A stretch of DNA of 41,125 nucleotides, from the NCBI GenBank assembly GCA_022072505.1, contig JAJVHU010000034.1:1-41125 (forward strand), read 5' to 3'. A program made the translations under genes and the position numbers. This DNA is from Phycisphaerae bacterium (GTDB lineage: Bacteria; Planctomycetota; Phycisphaerae; UBA1845). The notes beneath the pieces were generated by a model. The model saw only the letters and a list, made by a program, of their open reading frames with translations, was not told where the DNA came from and did no database searches. Below are positions 1 to 8,359 of this stretch, piece by piece (the first letter of the stretch is position 1; every line of letters starts with the position of its first letter).

Positions 1-147
1 TCGGCTGGCTTCAAAACCTGAGGCGACTCTGCATCCGATGGGAAAAATCGACGGAGTTGTTTCGTGGCTTTGTTCACCTGGGCTGCGCGTTTCTATTGTT
101 AAAAGAGGTTTTGGGATAGGTTCTACTCGCCGCTGGAGGGAAGGTGG
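1..147 (+). pseudogene. degraded upstream end of an Rhs core
   Basis: This stretch is in the reading frame of the Rhs tip that follows. It is interrupted by stop codons at 19-21 and 100-102. Between them the frame reads ...ALFTWAARFYC, then a stop, then KRFWDRFYSPLEGRW. This resembles the usual end of an Rhs core (LFTGRR...RYY.P..GRFLQRDP) after point damage. The true upstream Rhs body would lie outside the window. The assignment rests on resemblance to the family pattern only; the window edge prevents a firmer call. Confidence 0.35.
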
Positions 148-780
148 TTGCAGAGGGATCCGATGCAATATGTGGATAATCCAAATCTTTTCGTGTATGT
201 TAGATCCAGACCGATTGAAGCCGTGGACCCCCTTGGCGAAACTCTGATCATGTGGCCTCCACCATTTGTGGGAGGTCGCCCCCCCAGTAATGGAGATAAG
301 GAATCAGGGGACTGTGGTATAACGATCAAGCAGTCTCCGTTCTGTGTGATCGGGAAAAACCCAGGTCATACATGGCTCTCCTGGTCGGGGGGTTCTGCTG
401 ACTGTCCTAGGAACTACATCAATCAACCTACGAAAAAATGTCAAGAAGATTATGTTAACAACATATGGGCAGTGGTCGTTTTGACGACGGGCAACATGTG
501 GTGGGAAAATGGTAGTTCACTGCCTTGCAATAAGGCAAGCTGCGCGGATATCACAGCCTGCCTGGTACGAGTTGAACGCAAGCTGGACGAACAACAATTT
601 AATCTATGCAAACCAGGATTTGATTGCGATCCTAATCGCCCAGAATATCATTGTCGCCACTTTGTTGACGAAGCGATGGGGAAGTGTTGCTTGAAGCGAG
701 GAGCATTGATCAAAGTTGATTGGTTAGCACCAATTCGATTCTGCTGTAGCGACTGTGCTAAAGGAAGAGACTTGAGATGA
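148..780 (+). CDS. orphan Rhs tip with variable cysteine-rich C-terminal domain
   Basis: The frame is open from 103. The first plausible start is a TTG at 148 inside the Rhs core, so this may be a displaced tip without its own proper start. Residues 1-30 carry the end-of-core signature: QRDP, then YVDNPNLFVYVRSRP, then AVDPLG. Such a signature normally precedes a polymorphic toxin or effector domain. The roughly 175-residue C-terminal part is rich in Cys and has a GHTWLSW motif in its first half and YHCRHFVDEAM near the end. A His followed by a Cys in a C-x-H-F context recalls circularly permuted NlpC/P60 (LRAT-like) papain folds; this is inference. Base composition is visibly AT-richer than the rest of the window. 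The gene overlaps the next by the four bases ATGA. A hydrolase/toxin role is plausible but unproven. Confidence 0.6.
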   Translation: MQRDPMQYVDNPNLFVYVRSRPIEAVDPLGETLIMWPPPFVGGRPPSNGDKESGDCGITIKQSPFCVIGKNPGHTWLSWSGGSADCPRNYINQPTKKCQEDYVNNIWAVVVLTTGNMWWENGSSLPCNKASCADITACLVRVERKLDEQQFNLCKPGFDCDPNRPEYHCRHFVDEAMGKCCLKRGALIKVDWLAPIRFCCSDCAKGRDLR

Positions 781-1391
781 CAGAGACGAAGGTGATTCCC
801 AACGATATCGTTGCTTCTACGAAACCAGCGGTTTTGCTGCGTCAGGGATATTTGAACAGATGGCTAGCGATAACTTCCATATTGTTATTGTTGGGTTTGG
901 CAAATTTGGCTTGTCAACCTGCGCGCAAAACGCAGCTTGACCAAGCGCGTCAATACTATGATGGAGTAGCGTGGTCTTATTGCCCGCCATCGCACGCGGT
1001 GCGGCACGATAAGAATGGTACGGTTCATATCCTATGCTATTCGGACGGGAAGAGGTATATACGCCAGGAGGCTTTGGAAGAGTCGCTGATCGACGTTGCG
1101 AAGTCGCATCCGGATCTTTATGGTGAAGCAATCGCTTATGCTGACGGAATGATTTACGGCCTAACATTAGGTTCTCGTGACGGATATGCATACGCTACGG
1201 ATGCTGGCGGACATAATTACGTCGACGACGGACTACCGGCTGCGGAGTGTCCAAAAACACATCGAATCTATTCAAAGGCGTGGAATAGGGGTTATGATCA
1301 AGGCTACGGATGCGGTTATACGCGTGCTGCCCGGGAGGTCGAGTCTTTACGTAATGTGTGTAAATTTGGGGAATTGACAGTGGGCGGATAA
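777..1391 (+). CDS. membrane-anchored protein coupled to the Rhs tip; possible immunity protein
   Basis: This 204-residue protein of unknown family starts in an ATGA overlap with the Rhs tip, which suggests translational coupling. Residues 29-45 form one hydrophobic segment ending in NLAC. Cys46 could be a poor lipobox cysteine, or the segment may be a simple signal anchor; about 28 residues precede it. The rest would face the periplasm. It contains two Gly/Tyr-spaced helices, one around GMIYGLTLGSRDGYA and one around WNRGYDQGYGCGYTRA, and several cysteines. Its position directly behind an Rhs C-terminal domain is where immunity genes usually sit, and a membrane anchor would suit protection against an envelope-acting effector. 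That role is inferred from position only. Composition is AT-rich like its partner. Confidence 0.55.
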   Translation: MTETKVIPNDIVASTKPAVLLRQGYLNRWLAITSILLLLGLANLACQPARKTQLDQARQYYDGVAWSYCPPSHAVRHDKNGTVHILCYSDGKRYIRQEALEESLIDVAKSHPDLYGEAIAYADGMIYGLTLGSRDGYAYATDAGGHNYVDDGLPAAECPKTHRIYSKAWNRGYDQGYGCGYTRAAREVESLRNVCKFGELTVGG

Positions 1392-1431
1392 TCATTCGTG
1401 TGATTGTTGCTTCCTTGGAAAAGCACGTTGA

Positions 1432-2099
1432 CATTGCGGGGAAAGAAAAAGGGATGCGTCCAATTTCACGTTTCGCAAGATCACCTCGTGGACGCGGTTC
1501 GACGGCACGGGCGACTCGCAGACGGCGGACCTGCGGTTCTACCATGACGGGCAGGTCGAGATCGCGGATTACCATAGTGACGGCACGCTGGCACGCCGGT
1601 TCGTCAACGGGACGCAGTACCTCGACGAGCGCGTGGCCCTGATCGAGGGCGAGGCCGATGAGGCGGAGACGTTCTACTATCTGTTGCAGGAGTTGTATAC
1701 GGTGACCGGGCTGGTGGAGAAGAACGGGGCGCTCGCCGAGGCCGACGTGTATGACGGCTATGGCAAGGTGCGCCTCTGGGATTACTCGCCGGGCGATTTC
1801 GACCGCGACGGCGACGTGGACGCGACGGACCAGGCGACGATCAATGCCGTCCTCCTCGCCGGCGGCGGCTCTGGAACCTCCACGCCCGACCCGTCCACGG
1901 ATTTGGACATGGACGGCGACACGGACCTCACCGACGCGGGCCTCGCTGCCCCGAGTGTGGAACGTTCTTCAATGCCGCTCAATGATCGGCGTCGGGGCGG
2001 GGGGCGACCATGATGAGTTGGCGCGGTTCGATTACGCCTTCGATGCCGCGGGGAACCGGCTGTCGAACGCGGGGCATCGCGGCTCGGGCGGCGATTGAC
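1432..2099 (+). pseudogene. scrambled Rhs/YD-repeat remnant with dockerin-like insert
   Basis: An open frame runs from 1432, just after a TGA at 1429, to 2013. It reads like Rhs core: RFYHDGQVEIADYHSDGT, then TFYYLLQELYTVTGLVE and ADVYDGYGKVRLWDY. A Ca-binding, dockerin-like insert follows (DFDRDGDVDATDQ and DLDMDGDTDLTDA, about 1795-1945), a feature typical of planctomycete Rhs proteins. After about 1968 the Rhs-like reading is lost. A YD-repeat fragment, RFDYAFDAAGNRLSN, reappears in another frame at about 2015-2075 and ends at a TGA at 2097-2099. No intact start exists, and the YD repeat lies after the core although it normally precedes it. This is therefore a mosaic of fragments, not a gene. 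Bases 2100-2246 up to the next gene show nothing recognisable. Confidence 0.6.
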
Positions 2100-2246
2100 C
2101 TTCGCCTGCTCCGTCACGTCCCGCATGTCACGTCCCGATAGACGCCTTCCGGTCCGCAGCCCTGGACGCAGACTTCATGGTCGCCGTTCCCGGTGTCATT
2201 CCATTGGCGGCGGTCCGGCCATTCAGCGCGGCTGAAGGCGGTTAGG

Positions 2247-3704
2247 TCATGGTTGAGGCGAGCAGGTGACCATGCGGTAGAGATCCTCTGGACATTCCCA
2301 GATGAACACGCGGTGCTCGCCCGGAACAAGCGCGACGCAAGTGTGCTTGGCGCGCCCCCGGTCGTTGATCGTGATCGTTCGGCAACCACAATCCCCATCC
2401 CCTTCGAAACAGAATGTTAATTGCGTCCCCTTCGGAAGAGTCGTAAGAACGCTCGCTCGAATCTTGCACCGGCCTCGATTCTCTTTCGTCTTGACCTTGA
2501 AGCGCTCGACGAACTCGCAGGGTTCGCACTCGTCGGGGATCCCGTTGGCGTTACGGTCGTCCGAGGTTCCATTCTGAATGTCTTCATCATCGCGCGAGCC
2601 GTTGCAGTTACAGTCCGGGAAGTATTCCCAAGTGTCGCCGTGGCGTTGTGCTCCATCCGCTGTTCCCCCAAACAAAACGACGACCTGCCGGGCGCTGTCG
2701 TCAGCCATGGCGTGATGGTAGCGAGATGACGGACCATCACTGTTCACGCGCGTCCATACGTCGCGGTTCCCACTCCAAGCCCAAGTCTCTCGGTTACGCC
2801 CATTGTCGTCGAACCCGCCAAAGAGGATTGGAGCTTCGCGGCTGCTGGAAAAGGCCAAAGCGTGATAAGCTCGCCTGGATGGTGAAGAAACGTCAGGTTG
2901 ACAGTTGTCGCACCTCCGGGTCCAGACAATTCCGTTCCATTCCCAGGTATCGCCTTTTCTCTCTGGATCCTCGTAGAAGTGAGCGCCGCCAAATAGAACC
3001 GTGACCCCCAGGGTGTTATCAAAAGCCATGGCGTGGAGCGCGCGCGGTGACGGATGGCTTTGGACGCTACGTTGCTGCCAGGTTCCGCCCGTCCATACCC
3101 ATGTGTCGTCGTACAAAACCCGTCCGCCCGATGTTCCGCCGAATAGAACGCTCTCGCCCCGAGCGGCGTCGTATGCTATGGCGTGGTAGTATCGGCGCGG
3201 CGGGCCCTCGTCTGACCGCGCGATCCACGCCTCCCCATCCCATTCCCATGTGTCACCCAGCGGCGTGCCATCGTTGTTAATCCCACCGAACAAGACGGTG
3301 ACTCCTCTGGCATTGTCGTAGGCCATGGCGTGCCCGTAGCGGGGCGAGGGGTGATTCTCAACCACACGCTGATCCCAGACTTGGCCGTTCCATTCCCACG
3401 TGTCATCCAAGCTGCCCTCGCCACCGGATCCCGCGAAGAGGACGACCACGCCGCGTCGGCTATCGAAAGCCATGGAAAAGCCTCGACGCGGGATAGGCCC
3501 GGAAGGATTCGGCGTTGTGTCTGCCCAACTACAGTCCTGAGCCATTGCGCGTTGAAGTCCGGACGGGGCGACGCCGGCGGTGCCAAGTAGCCCGATCGCG
3601 AGGGACGCGCGGAGCCTGGCGATGACTCTACAATGCACCCAACGCCGCTTGTTTACGTCCCTACGGACGTGACCGACGGATGCCACCAGCCTCGTCGTCC
3701 CCAT
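2247..3704 (-). CDS. exported Kelch-repeat protein
   Basis: I place the start at the ATG at 3704 because GGAGGA lies six bases upstream (3711-3716); an in-frame start at 3767 would lack this. The 485-residue product has a long basic N-terminus, then a hydrophobic stretch ending near AMAQ that fits a signal peptide. About six Kelch-type repeats follow. Each has the plan R..HAMA.D..R.V.VLFGG....DTWEW.G..W, so a six- or seven-bladed beta-propeller is expected. After the propeller comes a Cys/Asn-rich planctomycete tail (DCNCNG, then DRNANGIPDECE) and a C-terminal domain of about 85 residues with paired cysteines that I do not recognise. It is probably an exported or cell-surface binding protein with no enzymatic motif. 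The next minus-strand gene upstream is the sigma factor, 228 bp away, so it is probably expressed separately. Confidence 0.8.
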   Translation of the reverse strand: MGTTRLVASVGHVRRDVNKRRWVHCRVIARLRASLAIGLLGTAGVAPSGLQRAMAQDCSWADTTPNPSGPIPRRGFSMAFDSRRGVVVLFAGSGGEGSLDDTWEWNGQVWDQRVVENHPSPRYGHAMAYDNARGVTVLFGGINNDGTPLGDTWEWDGEAWIARSDEGPPRRYYHAIAYDAARGESVLFGGTSGGRVLYDDTWVWTGGTWQQRSVQSHPSPRALHAMAFDNTLGVTVLFGGAHFYEDPERKGDTWEWNGIVWTRRCDNCQPDVSSPSRRAYHALAFSSSREAPILFGGFDDNGRNRETWAWSGNRDVWTRVNSDGPSSRYHHAMADDSARQVVVLFGGTADGAQRHGDTWEYFPDCNCNGSRDDEDIQNGTSDDRNANGIPDECEPCEFVERFKVKTKENRGRCKIRASVLTTLPKGTQLTFCFEGDGDCGCRTITINDRGRAKHTCVALVPGEHRVFIWECPEDLYRMVTCSPQP

Positions 3705-3932
3705 ACGTTTTCCTCCGTTGCAGAAAAGTCCACCAGCGTCCAGGGACACGCTGGGACGGCGCGTCACGCAGCCTCGCGCGTGCTCCCGCCACTCCGCCCT
3801 TGATCTGATTGGTCGTCCGAGAGTTATTCCTGGGAAGAAAGGCGATCTATCACGAGCGGAAAGTTTGTTGACGCGAATTCGGGATGAACGTGTCCTTGGG
3901 CGACTCGTTGGCCGTGGCAGCGAAAATGGTGC

Positions 3933-4778
3933 TCAATCGCAACCGAACCCGGCGACCTTGTCCTTTAACCGCTTGAGTACCCGGCACTTGGCATTGTCCA
4001 CGGCTGAGCGGCGGATACCCAGGAAGCGGGCGGTTTCGGCGGGGGACCAGCCGTGGTTGGCCACGAGGTCGAAGGCCTGCCAGGTATGCGGCTCCACTTC
4101 GGTGCGGACCTCTTCCGCGGCCTCTTCGTAGATCGCCTTCATCCATTCCTTCTCGAAGGCCGCCTCGACTTGCTCGTCCGCCGTTGGGGCAGGGTCGGCG
4201 ATGTCCGTGAGTGGAACGTGCGAGTAATCCGCCCTCCCCCTACGCCCTCCCTGGGAAGAAGCCCTCCACCTGCCCCCAGTCTCCTCGGCGACTCTTCCAC
4301 CCACGGGGATGGGGGGAGTAGAAGAGGATTCGCCCTCTGTTCCCAGGCCGTCTGCGGGGGGAAAAGGTCCGCGCGGGCTGAAGCCCGCGAGTCCTTCGGT
4401 GGGAGAAGGTCCGCGCGGGCTAAAGCCCGCGGCTCGACACGGAGTCGTCGATTTCCGGCGGAGGTGGGCGATCTTGTGGTAAAGGACGCCCTTGAGCCAG
4501 ACCTTGAACCGGCCTCGCTGGCGGTCGTAGCGGTTTTCACGCAGCGCTTGGACGGCTGCGATCATGGTTTCCTGCACGACGTCGTCGGCGTCATGGTCGT
4601 CGAGTCGAGCGGCCTTGGCGATGCGGCGGACCATCTGACCATAGCGCTCGACGAAGCGGCGCTCGGCGAGGGGGTCGCCGCCGGCGCCGACGAGGTTCAA
4701 TAGTGTCAGGGAAGTTTGAGAGTAGTCGATGTGCATGTTTTCGTCCGGCACGATCCCTGCCCGAATAATTCCGCGCAC
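3933..4778 (-). CDS. ECF-type RNA polymerase sigma factor with repeat-derived insert
   Basis: Sigma region 2 spans about residues 25-110, including DDHDADDVVQETMIAAVQAL and the region 2.4-like FKVWLKGVLYHKIAHLRRK. Region 4 spans about 225-275 (EVEPHTWQAFDL, the helix-turn-helix SPAETARFLGIRRSAVDNAK, then RVLKRLKDKV). Both are typical of planctomycete ECF sigma factors. Between them lie about 75 extra residues (about 111-184), low in complexity and Gly/Pro/Arg-rich. They are encoded by palindromic repeat DNA and do not belong to the family plan. The chosen start is GTG 4778, with GGAG a few bases upstream. An ATG at 4736 (MHIDYSQTSLTLL) fits the usual family N-terminus and may be the true start. 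The gene follows the kinase by 13 bp, so the two are probably co-transcribed and the kinase may modulate this factor. Confidence 0.85.
   Translation of the reverse strand: MRGIIRAGIVPDENMHIDYSQTSLTLLNLVGAGGDPLAERRFVERYGQMVRRIAKAARLDDHDADDVVQETMIAAVQALRENRYDRQRGRFKVWLKGVLYHKIAHLRRKSTTPCRAAGFSPRGPSPTEGLAGFSPRGPFPPADGLGTEGESSSTPPIPVGGRVAEETGGRWRASSQGGRRGRADYSHVPLTDIADPAPTADEQVEAAFEKEWMKAIYEEAAEEVRTEVEPHTWQAFDLVANHGWSPAETARFLGIRRSAVDNAKCRVLKRLKDKVAGFGCD
4366..4431. repeat. two REP-like palindromes inside the sigma-factor gene
   Basis: Two copies of a 24-base element, differing at one internal base, lie at 4366-4389 and 4408-4431, 42 bp apart. Each contains an inverted repeat of the form CGCGGGCT / AGCCCGCG around a 1-3 base centre. 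The 42-bp period is a multiple of three, so the host gene stays open and encodes two AGFSPRGP units 14 residues apart. Such GC-rich palindromes are usually intergenic REP-type elements. Flanking DNA (about 4227-4365) is also repetitive and Pro/Gly/Arg-coding, so the whole block may have arrived together. Confidence 0.75.
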
Positions 4779-4791
4779 GACGCTCCATCTA

Positions 4792-6828
4792 TCACGGCCC
4801 AGGATCGCTCGGCGGCCAGGTTCGATTCCAGAACTCAGCCGCGGGAGGCATCTCCGGGGGGTCGGCGCCGTCCCGAAACCGCTTCAGCTTAACAGCATCA
4901 AGCTTGCTCCCGACCGAGAGCATCCAACCATTGGCGTAAGACAGAGTCAGCTTCGTGTGCCCTTCCCCCATGGGCAGTTCAAGCTTGAATCCCAGCAGCC
5001 AAGCACCGAAATCGCGACTTCCTTGAGGCCACGCTTCCTTTGTGCGAGCGTAGGCAAGCAGGCCAGGAGGGTGAGTGGGGGGATCGGGATTCATCCATCC
5101 ATTGGCGCTCCAGCGTGCCGTTGGGTCGCCCAACTTCATGTTATAAGGGGTTAGTGCCAGCAATCCGGCGTGCTGGACCGACGGATCGAACTCGCCGATT
5201 TCGGGATCACGCTGGTTTGCCTGCACGGCGAGCACGATGTCATTCGTTCCATCGCCGTCCAGATCGACGCTTCTTACGTTATCCGGGGAGGTGAGCCATC
5301 CATAATGCCAGAAGTCGCTGATGCATGCCGGCGAATTCGATCTGTCATCCCAGTCCACAACCATAATCCGCATCGGCGTATCCTGGTGATGAACGGCCAC
5401 GAGCAGCTGGCGGCGACCGGACTGCTTGAGAAAATCCCCTTCGAGAAATGGAATGACCCCTGCAGCCCCTCGCTCCCATTGGCCACAATCTCCCCATGGA
5501 GGGCAGTTCTGCTCGCCGGAAAGCAGCAGTTCGCTGATCCAATAGTCGTGTAACGTCGAGGCCCTGCCTCGTACGGCAGCCAATGCATCGTACAACTCAA
5601 GTCTAGGGCGTTCGCCTCGAATCCCTATTGCGAGGACATATTGATCATTCCCCGCGAAGTCGACGAGGAGAAAGTTTGCATCCGGGTGGGGAAGTTCTAC
5701 TTGGTGGTTCCGCCCCGCGGTGAGCATTAGTTCGAGAATATCGGAGCGCTCCTTACTGCGAAACGCGCTCACCAAGCGAGGTTCGGAGACTTCGTTCGAT
5801 GAGTCTGCTCCCATTTTGCCTTTCGACACAAGGAAAGCCAAAGCAATGATGACTGCCGCAGTACACAGTCCTGCAATCGAGCGCGGAAATATTCGGGGTG
5901 AGGAATGATGAAGCGCACGGCTTACGTCGTGGAGCATGATCCCCGTTGTTGTATATGTGTGTGTTTTCTGCGGATGTGCTGCCTTGTTTGCAATTCGGTT
6001 CGCCGCGCGGAATCGGCGGTGCGAATCTCTCGGCGGACGGTCACCGGGAAGATCAGGAAAACTCTCTGGATGTTTGCCAGTGATCAACTGGTAGAGCACC
6101 TTGCCGGCGGCGTAGCGGTCACAGGCTGGTCCCAAACGCTCATCGCGTGGTAAGTACCAAGGCGTGCCTGTACCGGTCGGGCGCGAGCTGATTTGCCCGA
6201 CTAGCCCCGGATCGGCAAGCTTGGCTTCCCCGTTCACGAAGACGATGTTGGAAGGTTTCACATCGAAGTGCACCAGCCCCCGGTCGTGGAGCTCGGCCAG
6301 ACCGACCAGCACCTGCTCAATAATCCGCAGCGCCTCATCGGGCGGCAGCTTGCGACGCTGCTCGAGCACGGCCTGAAGTGTCTTCGGACGGTAGCGCGGA
6401 ACAACTTCCGGATCAATACCCGGCTGTGGCTCCAGCGCATCCGCCAGTTCCATGACATAGTACAGGTGAGTCGGCGTCACGGAGACAGCTTCAATCTGAA
6501 GCAAGCCCGGCTTGCCTAGCGCCGCTCTCTTGAACGCGCGAACGCCGTCAAGTTCCCGCTGGTCGAGGGCAGGCCGGGCCTCCGATGCATCCGCGCTCAT
6601 CATGGGCTCCACGTCGCGAACGCGCAGCGGGATCAGCTTGGCCGCGCGGCGGATTCTCGTACTATCCTCGGCGACCCAGACTTCGCCGAAAGCGCCGCGA
6701 CCAATAGCATGGATCAGGCGATAGCCAGGAACCTCGGGCGTGGAATGCTCGCGTGCCGGCTCAGGGGTTCGAGCGATTGTACGCGCGCTGTCATCCATGG
6801 CGTGATCGGAGGAACCCCTTCCTTCCAT
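4792..6828 (-). CDS. transmembrane Ser/Thr protein kinase with extracytoplasmic propeller-like domain
   Basis: The ATG at 6828 is preceded by GGAGGGGG at good spacing. The cytoplasmic kinase domain covers about residues 35-285. It has a glycine-rich loop GRGAFGEVW (43-51), the likely ATP lysine in AAKLI (K64), the catalytic loop HFDVKPSN (187-194), DPG in place of DFG (206-208), and GTPWYLPRDE in the activation segment. HFD for HRD and DPG for DFG are non-standard, but the catalytic Asp, Lys and Asn positions remain, so activity is possible. One membrane helix spans 317-335. The 340-residue outer part contains repeated beta-rich strands and the Ca-binding motif DLDGDGTNDIVLA, as in FG-GAP/VCBS propellers. 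It probably senses an external signal and acts on the sigma factor encoded 13 bp downstream; that link is inferred from gene order. Confidence 0.85.
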   Translation of the reverse strand: MEGRGSSDHAMDDSARTIARTPEPAREHSTPEVPGYRLIHAIGRGAFGEVWVAEDSTRIRRAAKLIPLRVRDVEPMMSADASEARPALDQRELDGVRAFKRAALGKPGLLQIEAVSVTPTHLYYVMELADALEPQPGIDPEVVPRYRPKTLQAVLEQRRKLPPDEALRIIEQVLVGLAELHDRGLVHFDVKPSNIVFVNGEAKLADPGLVGQISSRPTGTGTPWYLPRDERLGPACDRYAAGKVLYQLITGKHPESFPDLPGDRPPRDSHRRFRAANRIANKAAHPQKTHTYTTTGIMLHDVSRALHHSSPRIFPRSIAGLCTAAVIIALAFLVSKGKMGADSSNEVSEPRLVSAFRSKERSDILELMLTAGRNHQVELPHPDANFLLVDFAGNDQYVLAIGIRGERPRLELYDALAAVRGRASTLHDYWISELLLSGEQNCPPWGDCGQWERGAAGVIPFLEGDFLKQSGRRQLLVAVHHQDTPMRIMVVDWDDRSNSPACISDFWHYGWLTSPDNVRSVDLDGDGTNDIVLAVQANQRDPEIGEFDPSVQHAGLLALTPYNMKLGDPTARWSANGWMNPDPPTHPPGLLAYARTKEAWPQGSRDFGAWLLGFKLELPMGEGHTKLTLSYANGWMLSVGSKLDAVKLKRFRDGADPPEMPPAAEFWNRTWPPSDPGP

Positions 6829-6907
6829 TGCCCCCTCCGGAAACCGGACGAGAATCCCCGCGGATCGACGAACTACCCACGCGCGGCTCGGAGAGCCTCA
6901 CTACCTA

Positions 6908-8224
6908 TCACCCCATCCCCTTCACCACCGCGTCCCCGAACTCGCTGCACTTCACCAATCGCACTCCCGCGACGCCTTCCGCTTTCATCAGGCGCTCGAA
7001 GTCGTAGGTCACCGTCTTCGCCTCGATGGCGGCGTTCATGCCTTTCAGGATCAGATCCGCCGCCGCGGTCCAGCCCAGGTAGCGGAGCATCATCTCGCCG
7101 GAGAGGATCACGCTGCCGGGGTTGACCTGGTCTTTGCCGGCGTATTTCGGGGCGGTGCCGTGGGTGGCTTCGAAGATCGCGTGGCCCGAGAGGTAGTTGA
7201 TGTTGCCTCCGGGGGCGATGCCGATGCCGCCGACCTGGGCGGCGAGGGCGTCGGAGAGGTAGTCGCCGTTGAGGTTGGGGGTGGCGATGATGTCGAAATC
7301 CTTCGGGCGGGTGAGCACCTGCTGGAGCGTGATGTCCGCGATGGCGTCCTTGATGAGGATGCGGCCCGCGCGGAGGGCGGATTCCTGCTCGGCGTTGGCG
7401 GCTTCCTCGCCCTTGTCCTTCTTGGTGCGTTCCCACTGCGTCCAGGTGTAGGTCTTGTCGCCGAACTCCTTCTCCGCGAGCGCGTATCCCCAGTCGCGGA
7501 AGGCGCCCTCGGTGAACTTCATGATGTTGCCCTTGTGGACGAGGGTGACGCTCTTGCGCTTGTTCTGAATCGCGTACTGGATCGCGCTGCGGACGAGGCG
7601 CTCGGTCCCTTCGCGGCTGATCGGTTTGATGCCGATGCCGCTGGTCTCGGGGAAGCGGATCTTCTTGACGCCCATCGCCTCGCGCAGCCAGGCGACGACT
7701 TTCTTTACTTCCGGCGAGCCGGCTGCCCACTCGATGCCGGCGTAGATGTCCTCGGTGTTCTCGCGGAAGATGACCATGTCCACGTCCTGCGGGCGCTTCA
7801 CGGGCGAGGGGACGCCGGCGAAGTACTGCACCGGGCGCAAACACGCATACAAGTCGAGTTCCTGGCGCAGAGCGACGTTCAGCGAGCGGATGCCCCCACC
7901 GACCGGCGTGGTCAGCGGGCCTTTGATGCCGACGAGGTACGCGCGGAAGGCTTCGAGCGTGTCGTTCGGCAGCCACGTGCCGTACTTGTGATACGACTTC
8001 TCGCCGGCGTAGACCTCGAACCACTCGATTTTGCGCTTGCCGCCGAACGCCTTCTCGACCGCGGCGTCGAACACGCGCACGGACGCCCGCCAGATATCGG
8101 GACCGGTCCCGTCGCCCTCGATGAAGGGGATGATCGGGCGGTCGGGCACGCGCAGGCCCTCGGGCGTCATGCGGATCGGGTCGCCGTGCTTCGGCAGGGT
8201 GAGGTTTTCAAAGGTCGGCGTCAT
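6908..8224 (-). CDS. icd: NADP-dependent isocitrate dehydrogenase
   Basis: This 438-residue enzyme converts isocitrate to 2-oxoglutarate and CO2 in the TCA cycle. It matches the bacterial homodimeric Icd family along its length: [13 protein letters not shown] near the N-terminus, the substrate and regulatory-serine region [50 protein letters not shown], and the cofactor region [19 protein letters not shown]. The serine in RSLNVAL is the residue phosphorylated by AceK in enterobacteria. The ATG at 8224 ([14 protein letters not shown]) is chosen because AAGGA lies upstream and homologues begin similarly; an in-frame extension to 8314 would overlap the promoter. It stands as a single gene with its own promoter (8286-8314). 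Confidence 0.97.
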   Translation of the reverse strand: MTPTFENLTLPKHGDPIRMTPEGLRVPDRPIIPFIEGDGTGPDIWRASVRVFDAAVEKAFGGKRKIEWFEVYAGEKSYHKYGTWLPNDTLEAFRAYLVGIKGPLTTPVGGGIRSLNVALRQELDLYACLRPVQYFAGVPSPVKRPQDVDMVIFRENTEDIYAGIEWAAGSPEVKKVVAWLREAMGVKKIRFPETSGIGIKPISREGTERLVRSAIQYAIQNKRKSVTLVHKGNIMKFTEGAFRDWGYALAEKEFGDKTYTWTQWERTKKDKGEEAANAEQESALRAGRILIKDAIADITLQQVLTRPKDFDIIATPNLNGDYLSDALAAQVGGIGIAPGGNINYLSGHAIFEATHGTAPKYAGKDQVNPGSVILSGEMMLRYLGWTAAADLILKGMNAAIEAKTVTYDFERLMKAEGVAGVRLVKCSEFGDAVVKGMG

Positions 8225-8285
8225 CGTTCGTTTCCTTATGAAAAGGCGGGAAATCTCCCGCGGTTGCCGGGAAAAGTATGCCGCG

Positions 8286-8314
8286 ATGCTAGGAAAAACG
8301 GGGGAAGGTGTCAA
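8286..8314 (-). promoter_or_regulatory. sigma70-type promoter for icd
   Basis: On the minus strand TTGACA (8314-8309) is followed after exactly 17 bases by TAGCAT (8291-8286), four of six matches to the -10 consensus. The predicted transcript would begin near 8279 and give a leader of about 55 bases before the icd ATG at 8224. Confidence 0.6.
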
Positions 8315-8359
8315 AGCGGCGGAGTGCGCGGCGCGACGCCGTAGCGGCGCCGCCCCCGG

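Noticed and set aside
100..102. possible readthrough or recoding of the stop before the Rhs tip
   Set aside because: Another in-frame stop at 19 and the degenerate sequence around it fit plain decay better.
1428..1433. TTGACA hexamer as a promoter
   Set aside because: No -10 partner lies at 16-18 bases, and no intact gene follows.
2114..2398. 94-residue minus-strand frame past the Kelch gene, with an 'RRQWNDTGNGDH' stretch
   Set aside because: It overlaps the Kelch gene's end in another frame, and I could not tie it to any family.
7160..8344. 394-residue plus-strand frame opposite icd
   Set aside because: It is antisense to an unmistakable isocitrate dehydrogenase and shows no motif of its own.
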